From Hydrogenoanaerobacterium saccharovorans (GTDB taxonomy: Bacteria; Bacillota; Clostridia; Oscillospirales; Ruminococcaceae): a DNA stretch of 64,000 nucleotides. A program made the translations under genes and the position numbers. The notes beneath the pieces are model-generated. The model was not told where the DNA came from and ran no database searches. It saw only the letters and a list, made by a program, of their open reading frames with translations. The DNA is taken from the NCBI RefSeq assembly GCF_016901815.1, contig NZ_JACSNR010000001.1, forward strand, positions 248,001 through 312,000. The letters are read 5' to 3'. Shown here one piece after another: positions 55,741 to 64,000 of the stretch; positions within the stretch are counted from its first letter, which is position 1, and the number at the start of each line of letters is the position of its first letter.

Positions 55741-56907
55741 TTACTTCTTGAACTGATCCAGTGCTGCCACAACCATGCACCACAGTTCGGTACGCTCATA
55801 CATGGATTCTACCACTGCATATTCACGGTCGGTGTGGTTCCACTCGCCGCGGACACCGCAGCTGCACAGAACCGGTACGCCCATCATAGCGATGTTGCCG
55901 GCATCCGAACCGCCGCCCAGGACGATACCGCCCACAGCAGGATAGCCTTCCTTTTCACAGACAGTGTTGATGAAGTCCAGCAGCTCATGGTTTTCCTTGG
56001 TGTCTTCGAAGCCGCCGCCGGGCTCGCCGATGGTGAAGTCAATGCTGGTGCCATCCACATCGGGAGTCTGGAAGATGCGGGTCAGCTCATTCTTGACACG
56101 CTCTGCCTCAGCAAGATACAGGAAGCGTCCGCTGAAGTCCAGGGAAACCGCATCCGGAATGGCATTGGGTACGGTACCGCCCTTGATGACAGCCGGGTTC
56201 ATGTTGGTACCCTTTTCCATGTCGTTGCAGTTCTGGATCGCCAGAATCTTGTATGCTGCCTCTACCAGGGCATTGCGTCCGGCGGTGTAGTTGTTGCCCG
56301 AGTGAGCACTTACGCCATGGACATCCAGATGCCCCCACATAGCCCACTTGCGTCCGGTGCAGAGATCATTGTTCACCGGACCGGTTTCCATGTTGAAGCC
56401 AGCGATACAGCCATCCGCCCACTTCTGGAACTGCTCACAGGCATAGGCATGGAACTTTCCGGCTTCCTCATCGCCGCAGAAGCAGATGCGGATGGGACGA
56501 TCCTTGTAGCCGGCTGCTTCCAGAGCCTTGATGACATACAGGGTGATGATGATACCGCCCTTCATATCCAGAACGCCAGGGCCATAGGCCTTGCCATCCT
56601 CAATGCGGAAGGGGTTGGGGCCGAAGGTGTTGGGATCAAACACGGTATCAAAGTGACCGGTAAAGATTACCGGAGTACCGGGACGGTCCGCGCCGATCAC
56701 ACCGGCAACTACCGGGGGAACTTCGTCACGGACACGGTAAACCTGACAGTCTACACCTGCCTGCTGGAACTTTTCGCACAGCCAGTCAGCAATGGTATGC
56801 ATAGCGTCGGGCTGACGGCAGCTGCCTTCCATGTTCACCAGGTCACGCCAGTCGTCGATAATATTCTGTCGGTTCTGTGCAATGAATTCCTGAATCTGCT
56901 TTTTCAT
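55741..56907 (-). CDS. M20-family metallohydrolase (first paralog)
   Basis: 388 residues from ATG 56907 (GAGGAGG upstream). Zn residues: HFDTVF (His, Asp), LDMKGG (bridging Asp), GDEEAG (catalytic Glu pair), NMETG and the C-terminal HTDRE His. M20 enzymes of the glutamate-carboxypeptidase branch remove amino acids from amide or peptide bonds. Translated together with the transporter pair, 17 bases apart. Closest kin is the second paralog in this window. Confidence 0.92.
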   Translation of the reverse strand: MKKQIQEFIAQNRQNIIDDWRDLVNMEGSCRQPDAMHTIADWLCEKFQQAGVDCQVYRVRDEVPPVVAGVIGADRPGTPVIFTGHFDTVFDPNTFGPNPFRIEDGKAYGPGVLDMKGGIIITLYVIKALEAAGYKDRPIRICFCGDEEAGKFHAYACEQFQKWADGCIAGFNMETGPVNNDLCTGRKWAMWGHLDVHGVSAHSGNNYTAGRNALVEAAYKILAIQNCNDMEKGTNMNPAVIKGGTVPNAIPDAVSLDFSGRFLYLAEAERVKNELTRIFQTPDVDGTSIDFTIGEPGGGFEDTKENHELLDFINTVCEKEGYPAVGGIVLGGGSDAGNIAMMGVPVLCSCGVRGEWNHTDREYAVVESMYERTELWCMVVAALDQFKK

Positions 56908-57131
56908 CTTGATCCTCCTCATTTTGTCTGTGTTTTGGAAAGCGCTTTAGCAGTTTATCACAAGTTTTCGCCCAAAAATTTAGATAAAATGTTGCTGAAA
57001 CTGTTGGAAAAACTGTTAAAATTGCTTCGATTTGACTAAACTATATCGCTCCGGACACTCTTTCTCTGTAACATTTGCTACTGAGAAAAAGCCGCCTTCC
57101 CGTAAGATGGCGGTAGGAGGAGTTGAGCGTT

Positions 57132-57817
57132 ATGGAACAATACAAATGCTATACTGCAGACTATGCCCCCTATTTCACCGCAGACATCAATGGCTGGAAA
57201 CCCATCATTCAGACCCAGTCGCCACGGCATTACAAGCGGGGCAGCATCATCTGCCAGCACTATGGCGAGGACCAGAATGTCATCCTGATCCAGACTGGTC
57301 TGGTGAGCATGTCCTTCCTGCATGAAAGCGGCATTGAGCGCATCCATTTCCTGGGCAGCACCGGGTATGTCTTTGGATTCCGGAGCTGTCTTTCCGGGCG
57401 TCCCTATGGCGGAGCACTCACTGCCATCACCGATGTTTCTGCATACAAAATTCCATCGGAGGTTGTATCCCGTGAGATGCAGAAAAATGAGGAATTCTTC
57501 CGGTTTGCCATGTTCGGCGAGTACGAACGGGGAATGGTCTATTCCCGCAAGCTGGAGTTCCTGGCACTGCCCACCAACATCAAGAAGGTGGCAGCCCTGC
57601 TGCTGAGCATGGCCTACCGCACCGGACATTTCCGGGATGGCGGCACCATCATACCCATTCGCATGACCCACGAACTCATCGCCAAATCATCTACTCGGAC
57701 CGGGTGAGCGTATCCCGGGCAGTATCCGAACTGGAAAAACGCGGGCTGATCCGCCTGCGAAACAGCGAATACTGTATCCTGGATTTCGTAGGACTCACCG
57801 ATATTGTGGAGGAATAA
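57132..57817 (+). pseudogene. Crp/Fnr-family regulator, frameshifted
   Basis: The N-terminal cyclic-nucleotide-like domain (residues 1-185) reads VILIQTGLVSMSFLHESG, FLGSTGYVFGFRSC. At 57690 the frame breaks inside the HTH: after THELIA the sequence becomes KSSTRTG and stops at 57707. One base later the correct frame continues IYSDRVSVSRAVSELEKRGLIRLRNSEYCILDF and ends at 57817. One missing base therefore inactivates the DNA-binding domain, unless it is a sequencing error. It lies between the two M20 operons, divergent from the first, and would be their natural activator or repressor. Confidence 0.8.
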
Positions 57818-57824
57818 CCAGACA

Positions 57825-57866
57825 GAAAAAAGCCGGATGACTCTGGTCGGGTCATCCGGCTTTTTA
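57825..57866 (-). terminator. Bidirectional terminator
   Basis: Stem AGCCGGATGAC / GTCATCCGGCT with T runs on both strands, ending the regulator and the second M20 gene. Confidence 0.88.
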
Positions 57867-57876
57867 TATTCTGTCC

Positions 57877-59055
57877 TTATTCTGCGGAGAAACCGTTCAT
57901 AGCCAGCACAACCGCTGCCCAGAGCTTGGGACGCTCGAACATCGACTCCACCAGGGCATATTCCCGGTCGGTGTGGTTCCACTCGCCGCGGACGCCGCAG
58001 CTGCACAGGATCGGCACGCCCATTTCGGCGATGTAGCCGGCATCCGAGCCGCCGCCCAGCACCACTTCGCCCACTGCGGGCCAGCCGTTTTCCTGGCTGA
58101 CGCTGTCCACGAACCGGCGCAGCCGCTTGCCCTCTTCGGTGACCTCCAGGCCGCCCCGGGCTGCACTGAGAGTGTACTCGCTGTGGGTACCCTCTATGGT
58201 GCTCTCGCCAAACAGCTTTGCAAGGCCCTCCTTGACCCGCTCCACCTCTGCCAGGGTGGGGAACCGTCCGCTGAAGTCCAGCTCACAGCTGTCCGGGATG
58301 GCATTCATCACAGTGCCGCCCCTGACAATCGCCGGGTTCATGTGGGTGCCCTTTTCCAGGTCGTTGAGCGCCTGGATGCCGATCACCTTGTAAGCTGCCT
58401 CCAGGATGGCGTTGCGTCCGGCGAGGTAGTTGTTGCCCGAGTGGGCGCTCACGCCGTGGATCACAGCCTTGCCTGCCATCAGATACTTCCGTCCTACACA
58501 CAGGCTGTTGTCCACCGGCGCTGTTTCCATATTGAAGCCGGCGCAGCAGCCTTCGCCCCAGCGGCGGAACTGCGCAATCGCCGGATCGTGGAAGTCGCCG
58601 CCCTCCTCATCGCTGCAGAAGCAGACCCGGATGGGACGCTCGTCATAGCCGGCGGCTTCCAGTGCCTTGATGGTCCACAAGGCGATGATGATGCCGCCCT
58701 TCATGTCCAGGACGCCGGGGCCATAGGCCTTGTCCCCTTCGATGCGGAAGGGATTTTCCCCGAAGGTGCCGGGGTTGAATACAGTGTCAAAATGTCCGGC
58801 GAAGATCACCGGCTTGCCCGGACGTCCGGTGCCGATCTCACCCGCTACCACCGGCGGAATCTCCGGCGCTGCACTGTAAACCGCACAGTCCACCCCGGCT
58901 TCCCGGAAGCGTCCGCAGAGGTATTCCGCCTCGGCGTGCATGGCGTCGGGCTGCCGCAGACTGCCCTCATGGTTCACCAATGCCTTCCAGTCATCCAGGA
59001 TCTCCTGATGATGCTCGTCAATATACCGGAATACCGCCTCTTTTCTCTGGTCCAT
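57877..59055 (-). CDS. M20-family metallohydrolase (second paralog)
   Basis: 392 residues, very similar in every motif to the first paralog (HFDTVF, LDMKGG, SDEEGG, NMETA, HTDRE), apparently a tandem duplication with the regulator and transporter between. Differences in the acidic pair and nearby loops may reflect substrate change. GAGGAGG precedes the ATG. No transporter follows it. Confidence 0.92.
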   Translation of the reverse strand: MDQRKEAVFRYIDEHHQEILDDWKALVNHEGSLRQPDAMHAEAEYLCGRFREAGVDCAVYSAAPEIPPVVAGEIGTGRPGKPVIFAGHFDTVFNPGTFGENPFRIEGDKAYGPGVLDMKGGIIIALWTIKALEAAGYDERPIRVCFCSDEEGGDFHDPAIAQFRRWGEGCCAGFNMETAPVDNSLCVGRKYLMAGKAVIHGVSAHSGNNYLAGRNAILEAAYKVIGIQALNDLEKGTHMNPAIVRGGTVMNAIPDSCELDFSGRFPTLAEVERVKEGLAKLFGESTIEGTHSEYTLSAARGGLEVTEEGKRLRRFVDSVSQENGWPAVGEVVLGGGSDAGYIAEMGVPILCSCGVRGEWNHTDREYALVESMFERPKLWAAVVLAMNGFSAE

Positions 59056-59125
59056 GTTGATTCCTCCTCAGTTTTTATAGAGCAAAGGCCGGAGGATTTA
59101 CCCCCGGCCCTGTCTGGAACGATTG

Positions 59126-59704
59126 TTATTCGGCCAGCGGCTGGAAGCCAAGTTCCGCATTGATGGTGCGCAGTGCCAGGATGCAGTGTTCCATCACCTG
59201 ATCCAGCTCCATGCCCATCATCTCAGCGCCGCCGCAGATCAGGTCACGATCCACCTTGGCAGCAAAAGCCTTATCCTTGAACTTTTTCTTCACCGACTTC
59301 ACTTCCAGGTCGAGCAGGCTCTTGCTGGGACGCATCAGAGCCACCGCGGTGATGAACCCGGTGAGTTCGTCCACGGTGTAGATCACCTTTTCCATCTGCT
59401 TTTCCGGCTTGACATCGGTGCAGAGACCATAGCCGTGGGACAGAACCGCACGGATAAAGTCCTCATCAAAGCCAGCTTCCCGGAGATAGCCGGGAGTGTA
59501 CTGACAGTGCTCCTCGGGGTGCTCCTCATAGTCGAGGTCATGGAGCAGGCCAACCATGCCCCAGTATTCCACATCTTCGCCATAGAACTCAGCAAAGTGA
59601 CGCATTGCGGCCTCAACCGAGATTGCATGGTGGATCAGCGACTGTGTATGGGTGTGTGTCTTGAGAAGTTCCAGCGCTGCTGCGCGGTCCATGGGAAGTG
59701 CCAT
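59126..59704 (-). CDS. HD-domain protein, HDIG-like phosphohydrolase
   Basis: 192 residues. HHAISVEAAMRHF and GLLHDLDYEEHPEEH supply the His and HD metal residues, with SHGYGLC and DELTGFITA completing the HD core. Such small proteins are annotated as hydrolases of nucleotides; activity is unproved. GGAGG precedes ATG 59704. A promoter (59789-59817) lies upstream. Convergent hairpin GGCCGG / CCGGCC follows. Confidence 0.85.
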   Translation of the reverse strand: MALPMDRAAALELLKTHTHTQSLIHHAISVEAAMRHFAEFYGEDVEYWGMVGLLHDLDYEEHPEEHCQYTPGYLREAGFDEDFIRAVLSHGYGLCTDVKPEKQMEKVIYTVDELTGFITAVALMRPSKSLLDLEVKSVKKKFKDKAFAAKVDRDLICGGAEMMGMELDQVMEHCILALRTINAELGFQPLAE

Positions 59705-59788
59705 TGTAATCAATCCTCCGATTTTTACTGAAAATCCCCCGTTCCGAACGGGGAGCCGAAGCTGCCGGTTTTTCCGGCTTTTATTGTA

Positions 59789-59817
59789 AGTGTATCACCG
59801 GTTCCCGGGAAATGCAA
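59789..59817 (-). promoter_or_regulatory. Promoter of the HD gene
   Basis: Minus strand TTGCAT (59812-59817), 17-base spacer, TACACT (59789-59794). Confidence 0.65.
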
Positions 59818-59819
59818 GG

Positions 59820-61796
59820 TCAGGGACGGAGATTTGCCTCCTTGATGGTACCGCTCCGGTAGGCTGCCAGCAGCTGCTTGAGGCCGTCGATCTGGGTCTG
59901 CAGCTCCCGTCCGATGTCCGAATCCGCCACCTTCTGGGGCTCGGGCAGCGACTCGAGGATCTCGGTCTTGGAGAGAATATCATCGTCCCGGGTGACACAA
60001 TCCTCCCGGCTCTTGAACGGCTCATGGGAGATGAGCTTGAGGCCATGGGCGTTGTAAACCAGCGTATAGCCGGCAATGCCGGTGGTTTTCTGGTAGGCAC
60101 GGCTGAAGCCGCCGTCGATAATGAGCATCTTGCCGCCGCCATGGATGGGACTTTCGCCGTCCTTGATCTTCACCGGCATGTGTCCGTTGATGATGTGGGC
60201 ATGCTCCCCTTCCAGACCGAATTCCCGCAGGATGCGGTCACATACAGCCGGGTCGGCGGTGTGGCGGTAATAGGCGTTTTTCGGCTCAGTGTGGGCGGAT
60301 TTGTCCTCAATGAGGCAGCGCTCAAAGGTGGTCATGCGGTCACGCCCGAACAGCGGGGACTTTTTGCCGCACCACATGTACCACATCAGGTCCACTGCCT
60401 TTCGCTCATCCTCCCCGCCCTTTTTGCGGTTGACCCAGGCGAACCGGGACTTCTGGTCAAGAATGTCCATCAGGTCCCGTCCGGCATACATTTTTCCGTC
60501 AATCACCAGTTCCGCAAAGCTGCCGTCCTCGTTCATGGGCAGACAGCCGTGGTAGAGCAGGTTTTCATTGAAGCACAGGTACATCGATCCCACCCGGTAG
60601 AGGAATTCCATATGTTCCTGGAGGCGGGGCGAATGAGCAAAGGAAGTTCGCAGCTCGCTGACAATCTCCTGCTCCTCATCGGTGAGGCGGTAGGGATCGT
60701 TCTTATCCACAGTGGGGAAGTCGCAGTCCTCCAGGGCATAGGTCACGCCGCCGATGGTAATGGAACGGTTCTGGTAGTCGATCTTATCCAGCAGCAGCCG
60801 GTCCTCCATACAGAAAGACGGATTGCGCATAATGGCCTGCCCCTCCAGCTTGAACTGGATCATCAGCACGGCCTTGTAGAGCCGGGCAATGCTGTCGGTG
60901 CCCGAGATCTCCCGGTCCATGGCGGAGATCACCTTGGGGGCGAAGCAGCCGCCGTCGGCATAGGTTTTCTGGGCAAAGTTGGTGAGGTGGCGCAGGCTGA
61001 TGCCATAACCACGCTCGAGCATCTCCATATTGGAGTACTTGACGCTGATGCCCAGGATATTGAAGATGCACGCCTCACTGCCGCAGGCGGCGCCCATCCA
61101 GAGCATATCATGGTTGCCCCACTGGATATCCACGCTGTGGTGATGCATGAGCATATCCATGATGTGGTCGGGCCGGGGGCCACGGTCAAACACATCGCCG
61201 ATGATGTGCAGACGGTCCACTGCCAGCCGCTTGATCACACCGGCAATGGCAGTGATGAAGGCATCCGCCCGGTTGATCTCGATGATGGAGGTGATAATGC
61301 GGTTGTAGTAGTTCTCCTTGTTCTTCACGCCGGGATCGGTGTTGAGCAGCTCATCGATGATGTAGGCAAAGTCCGCCGGCAGCGCCTTACGGACCTTGGA
61401 ACGGGTGTATTTGGAGGCCACCACCCGGCAGATCTCCGAAAGACGCCGCAGGGTTACCCGGTACCAGTCGCCCAGATCGCCGGTCATGTGTGCCTTGATG
61501 TATTCCAGCTTGTGCTCGGGGTAGTAGATGAGGGTTGCCAGTTCCGCCCGTTCCCCGGCGGTGAGGGTATCGCCATAGACGGCGTCAATCTTATCCCGGA
61601 CAACGCCGGAACAGTTATTGAGGATATGGGCAAAGGCCTCGTCCTCGCCGTGGATGTCGCTCATGAAATGCTCGGTGCCCTTGGGCAGCGCCAGAATGGC
61701 CTCCAGGTTGATCAGCTCGGTGCTGACCTCCTGGACGGTGCGGAATTTCTGGGAGAGCAGCCGCAGGTACCGGTCACTGTAATCAAAATGTTCCAT
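59820..61796 (-). CDS. fbp: Fructose-1,6-bisphosphatase, class III
   Basis: 658 residues, the size of Firmicutes FBPase III. It dephosphorylates fructose-1,6-bisphosphate in gluconeogenesis. Metallophosphatase motifs: SDIHGEDEAF, GDVFDRGPRPDHIMD, QWGNHDMLWMGA, and a late GHMPVKIKDGE. ATG 61796 with GGGGG 14 bases upstream. Preceded by a leader with hairpins. Confidence 0.96.
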   Translation of the reverse strand: MEHFDYSDRYLRLLSQKFRTVQEVSTELINLEAILALPKGTEHFMSDIHGEDEAFAHILNNCSGVVRDKIDAVYGDTLTAGERAELATLIYYPEHKLEYIKAHMTGDLGDWYRVTLRRLSEICRVVASKYTRSKVRKALPADFAYIIDELLNTDPGVKNKENYYNRIITSIIEINRADAFITAIAGVIKRLAVDRLHIIGDVFDRGPRPDHIMDMLMHHHSVDIQWGNHDMLWMGAACGSEACIFNILGISVKYSNMEMLERGYGISLRHLTNFAQKTYADGGCFAPKVISAMDREISGTDSIARLYKAVLMIQFKLEGQAIMRNPSFCMEDRLLLDKIDYQNRSITIGGVTYALEDCDFPTVDKNDPYRLTDEEQEIVSELRTSFAHSPRLQEHMEFLYRVGSMYLCFNENLLYHGCLPMNEDGSFAELVIDGKMYAGRDLMDILDQKSRFAWVNRKKGGEDERKAVDLMWYMWCGKKSPLFGRDRMTTFERCLIEDKSAHTEPKNAYYRHTADPAVCDRILREFGLEGEHAHIINGHMPVKIKDGESPIHGGGKMLIIDGGFSRAYQKTTGIAGYTLVYNAHGLKLISHEPFKSREDCVTRDDDILSKTEILESLPEPQKVADSDIGRELQTQIDGLKQLLAAYRSGTIKEANLRP

Positions 61797-62066
61797 TGCT
61801 GTGGAAAATGCCCCCTTTTCAGATGCGATGCGCCGTCTTTTCCAAAAGACGGCAGGATAACAAAAGAAACCCTGTCCGGCCCGGGAACATGCCGTCCCCT
61901 CCCGGACAGTATCAGATCATACACATGTCGGTTTTCAAAACCGGTGAGGACATTATAGCACATCAACGGGCGAAAGTCTTTGGCTTTTTGTAAACAATGC
62001 CGGATTTTTCCTATTCTGGATGCTGTTTTTTCTCCAGAGGGAGGGGTCACACACTCTCTCCGCATA
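61797..62066 (-). promoter_or_regulatory. Promoter and leader region of fbp
   Basis: On the minus strand TATAAT (about 61952-61957) gives a leader of roughly 145 bases holding three hairpins: CGGTTTT / AAAACCG, a nested stem starting CTGTCCGG / CCGGACAG, and GCCGTCTTTT / AAAAGACGGC. The -35 is poor. No known riboswitch motif was recognised. Confidence 0.45.
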
Positions 62067-62104
62067 GAAAAACAGACGGCAGGACTTCAGGTTCTGCCGT
62101 CTGT
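62066..62104 (-). terminator. Terminator of the Rrf2 gene
   Basis: Minus-strand stem ACAGACGGCAG / CTGCCGTCTGT with TTTT after it. Confidence 0.88.
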
Positions 62105-62136
62105 GATCGGTTGGATTGATGGCGCAGTGCGCTTTT

Positions 62137-62565
62137 TTATTGCGGGGTTTCCCCGTGTTTTACCAGGTCGGAGAACTTCACAGCGGTGAGCTTCTCCTTG
62201 ACCTCCTCCGAAATCTCCCCATAGATACCACGGAACACACAGTTACAGTCCCCATCGCCGCAGCAGTTCTGACCGCAGTCATAGTCCTGACGCAGACAGC
62301 GGCTCAGGGCAAAGGGACCTTCCACTGTTTCGATCACATCATTGAGGGTGATCTCCTCCAGCGGACGGGCAATCTCATAGCCGCCCTGGGTTCCCTTATA
62401 GGACTTGATAATGCCGGCTGAAACCAGTTTGCGCAGGATTTTCAGGGAAAAACGCAGCGTCACACCCGTTTCATCCGAAATGCTTTTGGCGTCCATACGC
62501 TGACCGTTCTTAGCCAGACAGTGGACGATGCGCACGGCGTAATCCGCCTCCAAGGTGATATGCAT
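62137..62565 (-). CDS. Rrf2-family regulator, IscR-like cysteine cluster
   Basis: 142 residues. Winged helix (MHITLEADYAVRIVHCLAKNGQRMDAKSISDETGVTLRFSLKILRKL) and wing GGYEIARP. The cluster loop has many cysteines (SRCLRQDYDCGQNCCGDGDCNC), enough for a 2Fe-2S or 4Fe-4S site as in IscR/NsrR. Upstream, GTATAC repeats at 62583-62630 bracket the promoter and resemble the suf operator. ATG 62565 follows GGGAGGATC. Confidence 0.92.
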   Translation of the reverse strand: MHITLEADYAVRIVHCLAKNGQRMDAKSISDETGVTLRFSLKILRKLVSAGIIKSYKGTQGGYEIARPLEEITLNDVIETVEGPFALSRCLRQDYDCGQNCCGDGDCNCVFRGIYGEISEEVKEKLTAVKFSDLVKHGETPQ

Positions 62566-62663
62566 TCTGATCCTCCCAGACAAAAAGTATACTATAATAG
62601 TGCGTTATTCTGTACCCAGTATACGCTTCCGGGCCGGATTTGTCAAGAAAGATCCGGTTAAAA

Positions 62664-63758
62664 TCAGTCCAGGAAATCCTTGAGCTTCTTGGAACGGCTG
62701 GGGTGACGCAGCTTACGCAGAGCCTTGGCCTCGATCTGACGGATACGCTCCCGGGTTACATTGAATTCCTTGCCCACTTCCTCCAGGGTACGGCTGCGGC
62801 CGTCCTCCAGACCAAAGCGCAGACGCAGAACCTTTTCCTCCCTGGGAGTCAGGGTCTTGAGCACTTCGCCCAGCTGCTCCTTGAGCAGGGTATGGCTGGC
62901 TGCATCAGCCGGAGCCGGGGCGTCATCATCGGGGATAAAGTCGCCCAGATGGCTGTCCTCCTCCTCACCGATGGGGGTCTCCAGCGATACCGGCTCCTGA
63001 GCCACCCGCATGATCTCACGCACCTTGTCCACCGGCATATCCAGGGCAGCGGCAATCTCTTCTGCCGTCGGATCGTGTCCGTTCTGGTGCAGGAGCTGGC
63101 TGCTCACCTTCTTGACCTTGTTGATGGTCTCCACCATGTGTACCGGGATACGGATGGTACGGGCCTGGTCCGCAATGGCACGGGTGATGGCCTGCCGGAT
63201 CCACCAGGTGGCATAGGTGGAGAACTTGAAGCCCTTGGTGTGGTCGAACTTCTCCACGGCCTTGATCAGGCCCAGGTTGCCCTCCTGGATCAGATCCAGG
63301 AACTGCATACCACGGCCCACATACCGCTTGGCAATGCTGACGACCAGACGCAGGTTGGCCTCTGCCAGACGCTTCTTGGCGTAGGCATCGCCCTCTGCCA
63401 TACGCTGGGCCAGTTCCACTTCCTCATCCGGGGAGAGCAGCGGCACCCGTCCGATCTCCTTCAGGTAGACCTTTACCGGGTCATCGATGTTGACGCCGTC
63501 CACAAAGGAGAGGTCCAGGGCATCTTCGCTGTCCTCGCCTTCCAGATCCAGCTTATCCAGATCGTCATCCAGGGAAGCGCCTTCTTCTACGATCTCGATG
63601 TTCTGGCCTTCCAGCATGCTGTACAGCTTGTCGACCTGTTCCACATCGTAATCCAGTTCTTCCAGCGCATCGGTGATGTCCTTGGTGGACAGCTTACCCT
63701 TGGCCTTGCCGCTTTCGATCAGCGAACTGATCACATTCTTCTTATCGGTCGATGCCAT
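62664..63758 (-). CDS. rpoD: Primary sigma factor (Sigma-70/SigA)
   Basis: 364 residues from ATG 63758 (AAGGAG ten bases upstream). Region 1.1 (charged acidic head), region 1.2/2 with [69 protein letters not shown], region 3 and region 4.2 [38 protein letters not shown]. Housekeeping sigma. Located 15 bases after dnaG, the classic pair. Confidence 0.98.
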   Translation of the reverse strand: MASTDKKNVISSLIESGKAKGKLSTKDITDALEELDYDVEQVDKLYSMLEGQNIEIVEEGASLDDDLDKLDLEGEDSEDALDLSFVDGVNIDDPVKVYLKEIGRVPLLSPDEEVELAQRMAEGDAYAKKRLAEANLRLVVSIAKRYVGRGMQFLDLIQEGNLGLIKAVEKFDHTKGFKFSTYATWWIRQAITRAIADQARTIRIPVHMVETINKVKKVSSQLLHQNGHDPTAEEIAAALDMPVDKVREIMRVAQEPVSLETPIGEEEDSHLGDFIPDDDAPAPADAASHTLLKEQLGEVLKTLTPREEKVLRLRFGLEDGRSRTLEEVGKEFNVTRERIRQIEAKALRKLRHPSRSKKLKDFLD

Positions 63759-63773
63759 GCACAACCACTCCTT

Positions 63774-64000
63774 TTATCCTCTTTTATTTTCTGCGATCTT
63801 TTTGATATAGTCATCGAGCTTGTCCGGAGACATCTGCGATACTTCCTCACTGCTCTTCTTCATCCGGCTGGACTGGATGCGGCGGATGTAATCCTCCACC
63901 TGTTCCCGGTCAAACCGGAGGCTGTCGTTGTCGGCAATGAGCCAGGAGAGCCGGGTCATCAGCGCCTCGTCCAATACCTCGGAAAAGGCGGTGAGGGACA
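63774..64000 (-). CDS. dnaG: DNA primase (C-terminal part, runs off window)
   Basis: About 75 residues of the C-terminal helicase-binding region are visible, ending KLDDYIKKIAENKRG. Identity follows from position directly before rpoD (macromolecular synthesis operon); the catalytic motifs lie outside. Confidence 0.78.
   Translation of the reverse strand, partial: SLTAFSEVLDEALMTRLSWLIADNDSLRFDREQVEDYIRRIQSSRMKKSSEEVSQMSPDKLDDYIKKIAENKRG

Noticed and set aside
59790-61958. 722-codon plus-strand frame
   Set aside because: Antisense shadow of fbp.

Overview
The window looks like a chromosomal segment of an anaerobic, endospore-forming Clostridia member, probably of the Oscillospiraceae/Ruminococcaceae type. 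Spore genes are present: spoIVA, a spoVM-like micro-gene, an alpha/beta SASP and a SPOCS/LysM protein. The anaerobic physiology is suggested by an Fe-S L-serine dehydratase, an F-type ATP synthase with a sodium-binding c subunit, a two-gene SUF system and PduL. The DNA is GC-rich with sharp AT-rich promoter islands, and most genes are on the minus strand. The assignment rests on gene content only; no rRNA is present.

Layout. 1-4.8 kb: topA (cut by the edge), dprA, a SpoU-family rRNA methylase, and infC-rpmI-rplT behind an L20-type leader. 4.85-12.6 kb: an AT-rich HNH nuclease gene followed by addA and addB. 12.6-18.7 kb: an ECF S-component with a structured leader, a lipoprotein, a CDF metal exporter, a divergent isoprenyl transferase, tRNA-Pro(CGG), a Fur-family regulator, PduL and a family 4 uracil-DNA glycosylase. 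18.8-26.1 kb: two plus-strand genes (unknown protein, esterase), then a sporulation block (spoIVA, SPOCS/LysM protein, spoVM-like gene, small membrane protein) and an ApbE operon. 26.4-31 kb: an abundant-looking lipoprotein, an NMT1-type ABC transporter and galE. 31-38.2 kb: a leucine-rich-repeat surface protein whose promoter spacer holds a G10 tract, sdaAB-sdaAA, an ANT(6)-like nucleotidyltransferase, a MATE exporter and a SASP. 38.7-41.7 kb: an amino-acid permease, an SDR oxidoreductase and a 0.6-kb gene-free, hairpin-rich stretch. 41.7-49 kb: the complete atp operon. 49.3-54.1 kb: an FkbM methyltransferase, sufC-sufB, TraX and a zinc-ribbon membrane protein. 54.5-59.7 kb: a YjiH/YjiG transporter pair with two M20 hydrolases around a frameshifted Crp/Fnr regulator, and an HD-domain protein. 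59.8-64 kb: class III fructose bisphosphatase, an Rrf2 regulator, rpoD and the end of dnaG.

How the parts relate. Core information processing (dnaG-rpoD, infC operon, topA-dprA, addAB) brackets a metabolic and sporulation region. The strongest leads for something undescribed are the G10 promoter of the LRR protein, the 41.09-41.70 kb hairpin-rich interval, the structured leaders at 13.3 and 35.75 kb, and micro-genes missed by length-limited gene finding.
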